Origin: Russula earlei
Lineage: Eukaryota; Basidiomycota; Agaricomycetes; Russulales; Russulaceae
Reading direction: 5' to 3'
Assembly (NCBI GenBank): GCA_025769875.1
Contig: JAGFNK010000026.1
Span: forward strand, 62,001 to 126,000
Length of the DNA stretch: 64,000 bases
The notes under the pieces were generated by a model, which saw nothing but the letters and a program-made list of their open reading frames with translations, ran no database searches and was not told where the DNA came from. Of the stretch, positions 40,241 to 50,412 are shown in pieces. The number at the start of each line of letters is the position of its first letter. Position 1 is the stretch's first letter. Made by a program: the position numbers and the translations under genes.

Positions 40241-42057
40241 ATGCCGTCCATAACAGACCACATCGACCGCCTGACAAGGTCAATGGAAACAATCAGGGCA
40301 TCCGCATCCTCCATAGCCAAACACAATCAATCTGGTCCCTTCACCCAGTCTGTTCTCGCCACTCCCCTCGGGGATCTGATCCGTGACATCGATCCCTCAG
40401 AAATCGGTCTCTTCACACTAGTCCCTCCGCCGCGACAACCAAGCGTGAACACACAAAGTTTGACCGCTCCTGAAATCACTCGCGTTGAGGTTGTCAGCGC
40501 AACCCCCCTACGAAAGTACTCAACTCAGCGGAGAGATGCTATCGTCCAAAACAAAGAACCAGAACCCGAGGTTTTTGCAGAAGCCGCATTAAAGTATATT
40601 GACCGCTAGTGAGCGCACATCCCTCCAAGTCACTTCCTAGGTTGAACCCTCATACCATTTACCTAGCTCTGGAGTACGACCCTTGCCACAGGTCCGCTCT
40701 CAAGTGGTGGCCATGCTAGAGCACCTTCACCAATTAAGGGAGGAAATATATTCACTCGCCAACAGTCTCAAAAATGTAAGCTCGCTTTCCTTCTCTGCTA
40801 ATGGTTGTATTAACCAAGGCCAAGATGGAAGCATCAGAACGTATGTCGGATTCTCAATCACCTAAATCTCTGGTTGCCAAGGAGGAGAAGAAAATTCAAG
40901 AACTCCAGGCAAGAATCAGCCATCTTAGGAAGCGGGTGCGTTTTCTGTCGGCCGGTCATCGTCTGTAGTAACAAGGTCCAGAAAGTGGCTCTGCAGAACA
41001 GCCGTTCCGTCCTCGTCGCACCAGTTGAAGATCGTACTGCAAATTCCCCCGGACCGAATGCTGCAGTGTCGGATCCACAAGAGGACTCGTTTTGGACAAC
41101 TCCGGGGGGGAGAAGGACTCTGCAATTCAAGAACGAACTCCTTGTCTACGAAGACGTGGACCTCAGGAACGTGACTTCATCGTTTCCGAGTCCTGCACCC
41201 TTCGATCCTCGCAGTGCACCCATAGATTCGCCCCTCCAACAAGAGGAAGGACCGACCGATGACACAATACCTGAAGATTTGAGTAACTTGGAAGATACAT
41301 TTGATCGCACATCTGAAGCACACGATAGCAACTTTGAGACCATCGGACAAGCTGGCAACCAAACAACAAAAGTTAAGGGCCATACCAATCAACCTTTGCC
41401 TCTATCAGGGCCCCCGCCAACAAGCGAGCCGAGTACTCCCGTCGTAAGTAGAGAGCAGGTCACCTCATCTTTCACAATGGAGAACCATACACACTCCGCA
41501 AAGAAGATACGAATAACGAATGATATGGAACGCATTGTTGTATGTGACGATAAGAATTACGAGCTTTATCTTCTCTCTGACCTCGATTCATAGTCGAAGA
41601 TCTGGGCTACTGTGGGTGATTTGATGATGCCAGGGAACTCATCCGGAAGTGGCGGGTCCCGCCCCCTTCGCGCAAAAGAAACAATGTACTGTCGTTTTCA
41701 TAGATTATGCGCACGAATTGAACTTTGTCCAGTGCCCATCTTCATACATTAGCCGCGCAAGACCCTCTTCCCGTTTCACCCACTGCATCCACAATCTCTA
41801 TCGCAACAGTTGCTACTACCCAACCACCGACTAGCCAACAAATTCTGACCGCACACTTGCTTATTTCGCTGTTAGAAGCCGCGCCACAATATGCGCTTCC
41901 GCTAGCTACAGTCAAGGAGATACTCAGCGCAAAGGGTGACAGAGGGTTAGTGATTGGGAGCGGCGCCTCGATTCGCGTTCTTTACGGATGCGTTGCCAAA
42001 AGGCTTGTGAGGATTGATCGTGGAGGAGGGGAACAGATCGTCCGATTCGACATTTGA
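40241..42057 (+). CDS. spc34: Probable DASH/Dam1 complex subunit Spc34
   Basis: The DASH complex rings spindle microtubules and couples kinetochores to them. Exons are 40241-40608, 40667-40775, 40819-40935, 40976-41539, 41594-41685 and 41733-42057; they sum to 1575 nt (524 aa). The N-terminal ~55 residues carry the family pattern: a short helix, a FTQSVLATP-type stretch and LIRDIDPSEIGLF. A coiled coil follows at about residues 135-200 (MLEHLHQLREEIYSLAN, EEKKIQELQARISHLRKR). An acidic, disordered middle includes FWTTPGGRRTLQF. The last ~100 residues (LTAHLLISLLEAAPQYALPL, then GASIRVLYGCVAKRLVRI) look like a compact helical/winged-helix fold. Yeast Spc34 is about 295 aa, so this version is much longer. 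Identity rests mainly on the N-terminus; the merging of all six exons into one gene is supported by phase. Confidence 0.68.
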
Positions 42058-42137
42058 GACGTTACTGTTCACTGTGACAGGTGTAATGACCATGATTTGT
42101 CTTTACGCTTCGCGTCAAGCACCTCCTAAATTCCACC

Positions 42138-43933
42138 ATGATCATAGCCAAGTTGATAGGGACCGTTTCCCTGCTTGTCGTTTACCCACATAGTCATCCT
42201 CACATCATTTCCAGCGAATGCCTCAGCAAAAACTATATTGGAACGTACGGCTCCCAAGATCTGTTCATCCCTTCCGAGTCATGCCTCAGCTCTTTTGCAT
42301 CAACGGCGGATGTCCCCTCAGTGCACGTTCACCCTGATGCCGAACTCGTATGGGTAGAGCAAGCGGCGCTTGAACAACACCTTCTGACAGATCAACCCTT
42401 CACACTTTCATCTCTTCAGAACTATCTGACCGCTCTCCCCGACACCAATCCCACGGCATATGTTTCCTATACAGATGACCAGCAGCACCTCTTGGGTCCT
42501 GTTGATAGGCGCATTCTCTATCAAACTTCCACCTCAGCCCTTCTTACACTCTCATCGGCACACACCAGAGAGTTGTCCCTTATTCTCCCACCTACGTGGC
42601 GCATTTATGTGCTCCCATCTGAGCCATCCCCCTTCTTGCCAGTCCCAGAGCCGGCCTTGGCACGCGTGCGCGATATCCTCTCCTCTCTCAGATTCAATCC
42701 GGACGTTGCGAAGATCGTATCCAACATTTCTCTCCCTCAGGTTCGGAACGACATCCGCTTTCTCACAGGCGAGGATGGCAGGTCCGGGATCGAGAGCCGG
42801 CACACATTCTCCTCGGGTGCTCGTATTGCAGCGGAGTGGCTGAAGGTACGGTTCGAAGAGACAGGGGCTAATTGTGAATTCCAACACTTCCTGTCTGGGT
42901 TCGCCCCAAACATCATCTGGTGCGTACATTCCGTCACGTAAAGCGTCCCCTGACACAGCGAGTTTATGGATCGTAGTCGCTACCCCTCGATAGAGAATGC
43001 CACCGACACGGTCCTCGTTAGTGCGCACTACGACAGTCGAGGCTCGTTTGGGAGTACGCGAGCACCGGGTGGTAATGACGATGGCTCCGGAACGGTGGGT
43101 CTTCTGGCCATCGCGCGCACAATCCAACGCCTTGGTATCAAGTTCCGTTCGAGTGTTGAGTTTGTCGCATTTGCTGGTGAGGAACAAGGATTGCTCGGAT
43201 CACAACACTACGCCCGTACGTTCGTTTGGTTGCGGTGTTTTAGGGTCCTTGAAATTTTTGTTGGTAGGCGAAATGCGCCGAGCGGAAAGAAACTTGACAT
43301 TGATGGTACAAGCTGATATGATCGCGTATCACGAGCCAGGAGAGCCGCCGCAGCTCGGTCTTCCCGAGATGTATGTTTCGTCGAGCGTATAGCTGTGTTC
43401 AACGCTCAATTGGCGATAAACAGCATCGGCACACCAGAAGTGACGCAGCTTGTTGCCAATATTTCCACCATGTACGCCCCCGAACTTACTGTTGGATTCA
43501 CACCGGTTCGTCTTCGATTCGTTTTTACGCACGAGCTGAGTCGACGCGCTTGTCACAGGTATGCTGCAGTGACCACCAGGCATGTCTCAATTTGTTTTGT
43601 GCCCAGACCAAAACTGACGTGTTATTTCATCGCAGTCTTTCCATTTCCAGGGATTCCCCGCCACCCAAGTATTCGAACGCGCGGGATTGATTGCCGATCC
43701 GATGTACCATAACAGCGGTACGATAGTTTTCATTCTGACGTATCACCTACTTTCTTACCATAAACATAATCCATGAAAGGGGATATCAGCGAACGCATCG
43801 GATACGATCTTGAGCAAGTGCGGAGCATCGCAAAAGTTCAGGTAAGACAACAAGTCGCCTGTCGGTGTCCCGTGTCCGCTGATCGTAGCAGTTCGCAACT
43901 CTCCTCCACGCTGCTGGGTTCCATTTATCGTAG
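42138..43933 (+). CDS. Secreted M28-family zinc aminopeptidase
   Basis: Metallo-exopeptidase with two zinc ions. Eight exons: 42138-42919, 42959-43215, 43268-43370, 43424-43505, 43559-43579, 43636-43717, 43780-43841 and 43892-43933; they sum to 1431 nt (476 aa). Residues 1-~25 are hydrophobic (MIIAKLIGTVSLLVV) and probably a signal peptide. Metal and catalytic residues are all present: SAHYDSRG (His ligand and catalytic Asp), GGNDDGSG (bridging Asp), AGEEQGLLG (catalytic Glu and Glu ligand), VQADMIAYH (Asp ligand) and MYHNSGD (His ligand). The conserved CCSDHQSFHFQGFP is assembled across a 21-nt exon (43559-43579) and a GC-AG intron (43580-43635). The family is active in extracellular peptide turnover. 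The first intron is only 39 nt. Confidence 0.9.
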
Positions 43934-44594
43934 ACGCCTCTGACACCATATATGGGAGCATCTGGGTTGAAAAAAGTTCACTGTCCCTAACATGTCTTGG
44001 GTTCGGTTCATCCAGTCCTCGGCATCACAGAATTTCACCTCGGCATATTCGTGCCCCATCCCACTTTGTGATCGACTGATTGACATTTTACGCAACACGC
44101 ACCGTCTCTTGCGAGACTAAGTCAACTTAGTGGCGAGGTACATCCCACATCTCTGGAGGGAAAAACACATTCATCCCCGCCACCAAAGACACTTGAGAAG
44201 TACCACTGACCACAGGCATGACATGTCGACCACTGGCATGAGGGCTCACCTGGAAAATGTCCGAAATACTTTGGTTCCGTGCACCGTGGGTCTTGGGTTC
44301 GCTCATAAGAAAACCAAACAGGCAAGGCAGAGTGTTCGTTCGGTTCTCATATCACTGGAGGGAGATAGCAGTGATTAATTGCATCGCGGTGTCAATATAA
44401 GGACAAGTCTACGTACATGTGGATGTACTACGAATCGGCTGGTGTGTACGAGTCGTTTTAATAGAAAGCTATCTAAGGAGGATATAAGCCTAGACGAATA
44501 ACATCTTATCTGCGTAATTATATAATACGATCTGTTAGACCGAGACCGGGCGGGGCGACTCAGGCGCTCAAGGCCTCAAGAGCAACAACGCATC
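43934..44594. other. Intergenic region upstream of LSM2
   Basis: 661 bp. A minus-strand frame at 44122-44325 and an alternative minus-strand reading starting MSEPKTHGARNQ at about 44307 were examined; neither shows a domain or a convincing exon chain. AT-rich sequence near 44470-44540 is probably the LSM2 promoter. Confidence 0.4.
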
Positions 44595-45139
44595 ATGGTA
44601 CGTTCAGCTGTTCCCACAGGAGTCGTCAAATCCACACACGTTGACTCGCCTTACAGCTCATATTCTCAGTCTTCAAGACGCTCACCGATCAGCGCGTCAC
44701 GGTCGAACTCAAAAACGACTTATCTATCACCGGCACCCTGAAATCCGTGGACCAGTAAGCACTCGCCGCGCCTCCACTGGAGGTTCAAAACGCGGCTTTC
44801 TTGACCTTTGAAAAAAAAAAACGTGTTTGCAGGTTTCTCAATATTCGGTTGGACGCGATTGAGGTGGCTGACGAGGCCAGACATCCTCACATGGTGCGCT
44901 CGATGTTTTGTGTTTTGATCGCTTCCAGCATCGCCATCTTACCTGCGCCCCATTCTAGATGGCTGTCAAGAATTGCTTTATACGCGGATCCGTCGTGCGG
45001 TACGTCCAACTACCCGCAGAACACGTCGACACCCAATTATTAGAGGACGCGACTCGGAGAGGCGAGCTTTTCATTCTACGCTATCGATGCAGCAATATTG
45101 ATTTCACTAATAGAGGCTGCGAATCAAGCAAAACGATGA
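44595..45139 (+). CDS. lsm2: U6 snRNA-associated Sm-like protein Lsm2
   Basis: Subunit of the Lsm1-7 (mRNA decay) and Lsm2-8 (U6 snRNA) rings. Exons are 44595-44597, 44657-44754, 44833-44893, 44959-45061 and 45114-45139; they sum to 291 nt, giving 96 aa, against 95 aa for human LSM2. Sm1 motif: TVELKNDLSITGTLKSVDQ. Sm2 motif: KNCFIRGSVVRYVQLP, with the RNA-binding Arg-Gly. The coding part of exon 1 is the ATG alone. The last intron (45062-45113) has a GC donor; reading on without it would give a long unrelated tail, while splicing yields the family-like ending TRREAANQAKR. Its 3' end converges on the WDR83-like gene, 114 bp away. Confidence 0.94.
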
Positions 45140-45253
45140 CTGTAATTTGTTCCGAAGCTATGTTGATTTCGTTATGTCCTTCATCTCACTCTCTGTTCCA
45201 TCGATCTGCCCAAGGGCACTACTGTCAGAATACACATCACGTCCCGACACGTA

Positions 45254-46502
45254 TTATGAACCAGAGGCCGGGTAACGCCAAACTTTGGCTGTCCCATCGG
45301 CGCTGGCAGTGATCAATTCACCTGCCTCAGTGGGGTGATGTTCCGTCCATGTTACAACTTTATGGTGGATCTTCGGGGGAGGGTTTGGTTTGAGGGGTTT
45401 CGCCTGCATCAGGAGATCGTCAGATGGATCTTCACGTGTGGAGACGGCTCACATCAAGGATATCCCAGGCCCAAATCGCACCGTTTTCATCTCCTGCAAC
45501 GACGCTTGCCTCGCCGTGCCCGAAGCAGGCGCGACAGCGGTATGAACTGTGGACATGGCCAGAAAAGTCATTAAGCAACTTCCCGGTGATAGCGTCCATG
45601 AGGCGAATGTGCCCGTCCAGCGTCATCACGAGGTACGTTGACTCATCTTGGGTGGGGAGGACGGAAGTGACGGGATCTGTAAGAAAACATAATGTTACGA
45701 CGAGTTGTCGTTAAGGACACGCGGACGGCGCACGTACGACCGATATAGTCCGCACGAAGCTCGCCCTTGCGCAAGTCGTATGTCCGGACGTGGCCATCTA
45801 CAGAGCCAGTCATAATCCTCGAAGACCCAACATAGAGCGCCTGAACGGAGTCTCTGGCTTCTTCTAATGCTTGTATCGGCTGGCGATTCTGAGCACTAGT
45901 AGAAGTAGATCGGCTCCTAACGCGGAACACGAGAAAGTATGGATTGGGGCTAGGCGCACCGGAGATCCCACAACTTGACGGTCGAGTCGTAAGAACCTGT
46001 GCGATTGTGGTGGCATAGGCGTGACCATCGGCAAGAGCATCGAAGTGACATACCGCTTGCCACGACGGAGGCATCATTATTAAACTCCACCACATTAATT
46101 TTCGCCAAGTGAGCGGATATCCTGCGAATCGTGTTTCCGGTGGTCACATCCCAAAGAAAGACGGCTCGGTCTCCGCCAGAAGAGACGAACTTTGTGTTGT
46201 CGTGCGCGCTAGAAGAGGCATGCGATCACGGCGGAGCCATGATGAAAGACACGCCCGTGGGTGATCGGTGCGGAGACTACTTACACTGAGATGGAGAGAA
46301 CCTCGTAGCCGTGGGCCGAGTAAGCCTTGATCTCTGTGCCCAGGTGGGGGTTCCACAGACGGACGAGTCGATCTTGACCGCCCGTGAGGACGTATTTTGC
46401 GGTACCCTTGGCGTACCGTGCGACGTGTACGGGGCCCTTGTGATTCTCGAGGGTGAAGTGTAGTGCACGCGCGAGAGGTTCAGGGCCTCGAGACGGAGCC
46501 AT
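45254..46502 (-). CDS. WD40 protein, WDR83/MORG1-like
   Basis: Seven-bladed WD40 scaffold; the animal homologue associates with the spliceosome and MAPK modules. Readable blades include KYVLTGGQDRLVRLWNPHLG, DRAVFLWDVTTGNTIRRISA, GSYDSTVKLWDLR, IMTGSVDGHVRTYDLRKGEL, VMTLDGHIRLMDAITGKLL, VVAGDENGAIWAWDIL and LITASADGTAKVWRYPASGS before the stop at 45254. I chose the ATG at 46502 (MAPSRGPEPLARAL), just before the conserved first strand. An in-frame ATG at 46559 would add 19 residues. Several short introns lie between blades. It is head to head with the F-box gene, only 112 bp between start codons. Confidence 0.88.
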
Positions 46503-46614
46503 GAGTCGTCCCACGTTGAGGGCTGAAGCTGAGGGGTGAGAGAGCGCCGAACCCCCCATCTCACTTTATTCGGGCCGAAGCTCGTCAAGTTGACCCTCCC
46601 AATTGTCGATTGCC

Positions 46615-48438
46615 ATGGCCAAGAGGTCGCTCTCTCCGGTGCATCTTCCACCGGCGAAGCGCGTGCACTTGCCAGTATCATCTCCACCTTCCCCGTCGAT
46701 CCTCCCAGCACGCGTACAGTCCGGCGCCGGCAGCTTCGAAAGCTTTTACGACGAGCTCGTGCTTCACATACTCACCTTCCTCTCTTATACCGATCTCTGC
46801 TCGCTCCAGGCGATCAACCGCAACTGGGCACGGCTGTCCCTCGACAACCAGGTACATAGCACATTCATCTCGGGAACCCCCGTTTCTGGGCTCGCTCGTT
46901 GAACCCTTCCGGGCTTCTTTTCTTCCTTCTTGTAGCTGTGGAAGGGCCTCTACTTGCGCGAGTTTGGCAGGCTCCGCTTGAGGGGCTCCAGGGGCTTCGC
47001 CCGCCGCAGAGACGGTCGCGAAACCAAAAGTCTTCCCAGTCGCGTGGCCCCGGAAGATGTTCAGGATTGGAAACGTATGTTTCGAATCAGCACGAACTGG
47101 CGCAACGGTACGTGTGGGTCCCGAGGGACACGAAGCGTCGTCCTTACTCGCTTTTCGGAAGGTCGCTGTCGCACTTCTGCCGTAGACGAGTCGTCCACAT
47201 TTCCGCTCAGCAGCACGCAGCGGGGCCACGCACAGCCCGAGCAAGTCGGCACATCCAGACTGGAGCAGGGGTCCAAGGTACCACAGATCACCCTGGCCGG
47301 CAAATACACCATCATCTCCTCGCCCGAGGCGTCACATTCCCCCTCTATCCTTGTCCTTTCCCCTTCCGCTCCGAATCACGTCATTCACGTCGTACCTATA
47401 CGTGCCCAACAGCCAGTTCGAGTCACAGCGCTCGCCGTTGACCAATCATCATCTCGTTCGAGAGCGAATCTACACATCGCGGCGTGTATCTCGAACGGCG
47501 ATATTTATGTGCATGAACTACACTCGCCCACTCGCAAGCATCACTACGCGCCGCCATTCAAGAGCCCACGCATTGCGCCGATTATCCAAGCCGCCTATTG
47601 TCATCCCGTGCTGGTCACGCTCTCGGAGAGCTTTTCTCTCTCCGTGTACGACCTCACTCATGACGTGATGCAAGTCGTCCACGTTCTCACCTCGTTCACC
47701 TCTTTCCCCCCGGCTTCTGTTGTGTTGACCATGCCTGAACCCGAAACGTACAAGCTGTTATTGACTTACGCGAGTCCCGTCTACCCAGCACACTGGAGCG
47801 TCGGCGTTACCGAGGTCATTCTCTCAAACGGTGCATTGCACCACGCGCCGGCTTCACCATTCACATCGCCTATGCGGGCCCCGTCATCACTCCTAGCCAC
47901 GCGCAGCACGCGCGCATTCGAGATTCCTGCAGGATGGATCGACGAGGCAAAGTTGCGGATCGTGCGTGAGCATTGGGGTCGTAAGGTTGGCAATGTAGCC
48001 GACACGCAGACAGATGGCAGATGGGTCGTTCTCGCCCCGGCGGAGAAGGGGGAGGCTCGCCCACAGGGCGGGTTTACACTTGCCAGCTTCCCATTGCAGC
48101 TGTACCGTCTCTCCTCGCCGCCACTCCGGGCTGGTGCAGGGGCAGTGCCGAAGCTCAGCTTCGTGCGGAGTTTATTGGGGCACACGGGGCCTGTGAGCGC
48201 GCTCGCGCTCGCGGACGGCCGATGCGTGAGCCTCGGCGTTGACGGGACGGTCTGGGTGTGGGATCTTGAGAAGGGACGGGGAACGGAGGTGGCGCCTTGG
48301 GCATGCGCGTCAAGTATGTCCGAATCGGGGGATGATGATTGCCTCTCGACTGCGCGGGGTACGATTGCATTTGACGAACGCAGGATCATCACCGCAGGTG
48401 CATCTGGGAGAGTGGTTGTGCGAGATTTCGACATTTGA
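46615..48438 (+). CDS. F-box protein with WD40-type beta-propeller
   Basis: Likely substrate receptor of an SCF ubiquitin ligase. Exons are 46615-46851, 46936-47107 and 47162-48438; they sum to 1686 nt (561 aa). The F-box is at about residues 38-80 (YDELVLHILTFLSYTDLCSL, then LQAINRNWARLS). A short linker (WKGLYLREFGRLRL, then DWKRMF) is typical of F-box/WD40 proteins. Propeller strands follow, the clearest being LLGHTGPVSALALADGRCVS with GVDGTVWVWDLEKG, and RRIITAGASGRVVVRDFDI at the end. Intron 2 is 54 nt and open in frame, so its retention would simply insert 18 residues. The open frame above the ATG lacks another ATG. The target is unknown. Confidence 0.88.
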
Positions 48439-49714
48439 TGGACCCTATCACGTGCCCATGACGAGTTGTCAGACTTTGGAATTTTGACACCCCAAATCTG
48501 GACTATCGGACTTTGTGATAAGAATAAATTACTTGATAACAGAAGTTATTGAAATTGTGGCATAACAGAGGTGCCCACCCACCCCATCTGCTCCCTCGCA
48601 CCTCCGCCATCCTGCCAGCAACAGACATCACGCCCTTGCGATCGTGACGGGGATGCCTTCCCGACAAATCAACACACCACACGAAGGCCGAATGGCCCCG
48701 CCAACGCCACTCCCTCGCCGCCTCCATCATCCTGCCAACACACGCCGCGCGACTGCGATCACCTTCGCGCGCGCGTTCTCCCGACGAACCGACGCACGCG
48801 AAGGCCGAACGGTCCCGCCCAACGCCACTGCCCCCATCATCTCGCCTCTCAACGCTTGCTGTGCCGTCGCGCGCGCGCCCTCACGACAGAATCGACACAC
48901 CACAAGAAGGCCGAATGGACCCGCCCAAACGCCACTCCCTCCGCCTGCCTCCATCACGCCAGCACACGCCGTGCGATCGCGCCCTCCCGATAAAACCGGC
49001 GCACCCCAGAATGAAGGCCGAACAGTCCCGCCCCGATGCCACTACCCTTGATGTCACCAAGCGGCATTCTGGCTTTCAGGTACTTTCCCTCAGTTCCCCT
49101 TCTTCTTCTCTTTCTTTTTTTGTTCTTTTCTTCTATGTTCTCGCCTCTGGTCTTGGGTATGCAGGACTGCCCCTGGTGGACCTCTCGGAATCGGAATCAT
49201 CGCAGCACACACTGCGGAGGCGACGCTCCATGTGCCGCAGCTGCTCCCCCGGCGCCTGCACGCTTAAGCGCTTGACCCATAATACATGTCACGCCATTAC
49301 GATGACCTTCGCGCGGCTCACCCGCCTCTGGCTAGGCTTTTCTTTCCTTTATTTTTTTCTTTTAGCTACTCAACTTTGGTCTATAAACATGTACCTATGG
49401 GTAGGTTAGTCTATAATAATAGAACCTGAGTTCTGTCATTCTGAGTGTCCCTGCATACATTCCTGGCCTTTAAAATTAGTTTGGTTTTTACTTATCATTT
49501 ATTTTGTCATACTTAACTCTTGAATAAATCCTTATGAAACTTAAGATTGTGTGTAATTATTATCTGCGTTTGAAAACAATTGCGGAGTTGATGGGAATTG
49601 CCATTCGTGACAAAAGACGTCAACTCGAGCTGTCTGCGTTAGTTATCGCAATTTCATATCGTTCGATTTCGAGACGGCACTTATCGCCCTGCGTGTTGCC
49701 CTAACGAAACGCAG
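48439..49714. other. Intergenic region with GC-rich repeat and AT-rich patch
   Basis: About 1.3 kb between the F-box gene and TEN1. It contains the 112-bp tandem repeat (separate entry), a T-rich stretch near 49100-49140 and a conspicuously AT-rich patch at about 49380-49560. Open frames in the repeat have no ATG-led exon structure I can support. Confidence 0.5.
48599..49048. repeat. Four diverged tandem copies of a ~112-bp GC-rich unit
   Basis: The anchor GAAGGCCGAA recurs at 48683, 48800, 48906 and 49013 (spacings 117, 106 and 107 bp). In each copy it is followed by (T/C/A)GG/AG-CCCGCC and then a (A)CGCCACT-like box. Each unit also has a conserved upstream CTCCC-GA block and a preceding CACGCCG/TGCGATC-type block. 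A decayed fifth copy may lie near 49289-49332 (GATGACCTTCGCGCG). Copies differ by small indels. Confidence 0.75.
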
Positions 49715-50412
49715 ATGTCCTCACGGGTGGACTCTGCTATCCCCACTCGGCTATCTTCCATACGAGATGCGCTGATTGGAAAAAAATTGCGGGTTGTGGG
49801 CAAGTAAGTTCCTCAAACAGGTTGACACGTAAGTTCCGGAGCTCACATTTCCTTTTTCCCCTTCCCACCCCCCAACTTCATCCAGGGTACTGAGCCATGA
49901 CGTCAGATCGTCCACCATCCTCTTGTGGAATGACGGTCACATCATCCTCGCTGATATCTCCCTCTGTCTGCCCACAAGGGGCAGCCTGCCGTGGCTGAGA
50001 GAGCCCGGGAGCATAGTGACCCTGCTCGGTTATCTGGAACAATCCCAGGTGACGCCTCTGCCAGTCGAGTGCACATCCTCACAGGATACTGACCGGGTGG
50101 GCGGCACCCCCGTGCCAAGAGCAGGCCGAATCGCACTTGTCAGCCGACCTTCTGCTGTCACGGCTGCCCCATGAAGATGCGGTGTTCGTTCCGCATGTGT
50201 CGTTGCAGGCGATCCTGGCGCTCGATTCCCCGGACGTCGACCTCGGGCTTTGGAATGCGACGGTCACGGAGATGGAGGCGTCGTCAGGTACGTTTCTCGC
50301 GCGTTCCAACGCTTTTCACTTCCGATGGCTCGCCCCCACCGGGGCCGGATTGCGCGGGCTTGGCTGACGAGGTATTTCGTGTCGTCGGACAGGCGTGCTT
50401 GGAGGGATGTGA
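49715..50412 (+). CDS. ten1: Candidate CST telomere-capping subunit Ten1
   Basis: Ten1 is a small OB-fold protein that, with Stn1, protects telomere ends. Exon 1 is 49715-49803 (MSSRVDSAIPTRLSSIRDAL), exon 2 is 49886-50048 and exon 3 starts at 50125. The OB-fold strands are readable: GKKLRVVGKVLSHDVRSS, STILLWNDGHIILADISLCL, then SIVTLLGYLEQSQ. A C-terminal part follows (VFVPHVSLQAILALDSPDVD, then LGLWNATVTEME). Two ends are possible: read-through to a stop at 50365-50367 (164 aa), or splicing of 50288-50392 with a good GTACGT donor to a stop at 50410-50412 (144 aa, also in frame). Size and strand pattern suit Ten1, but this family diverges fast and no unique motif proves it. Confidence 0.6.

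Noticed and set aside
44122..44325. Minus-strand frame with several cysteines upstream of LSM2
   Set aside because: Could be joined only by a 44-nt intron to an MSEPKTHG start; no domain and no conserved pattern, so not called.
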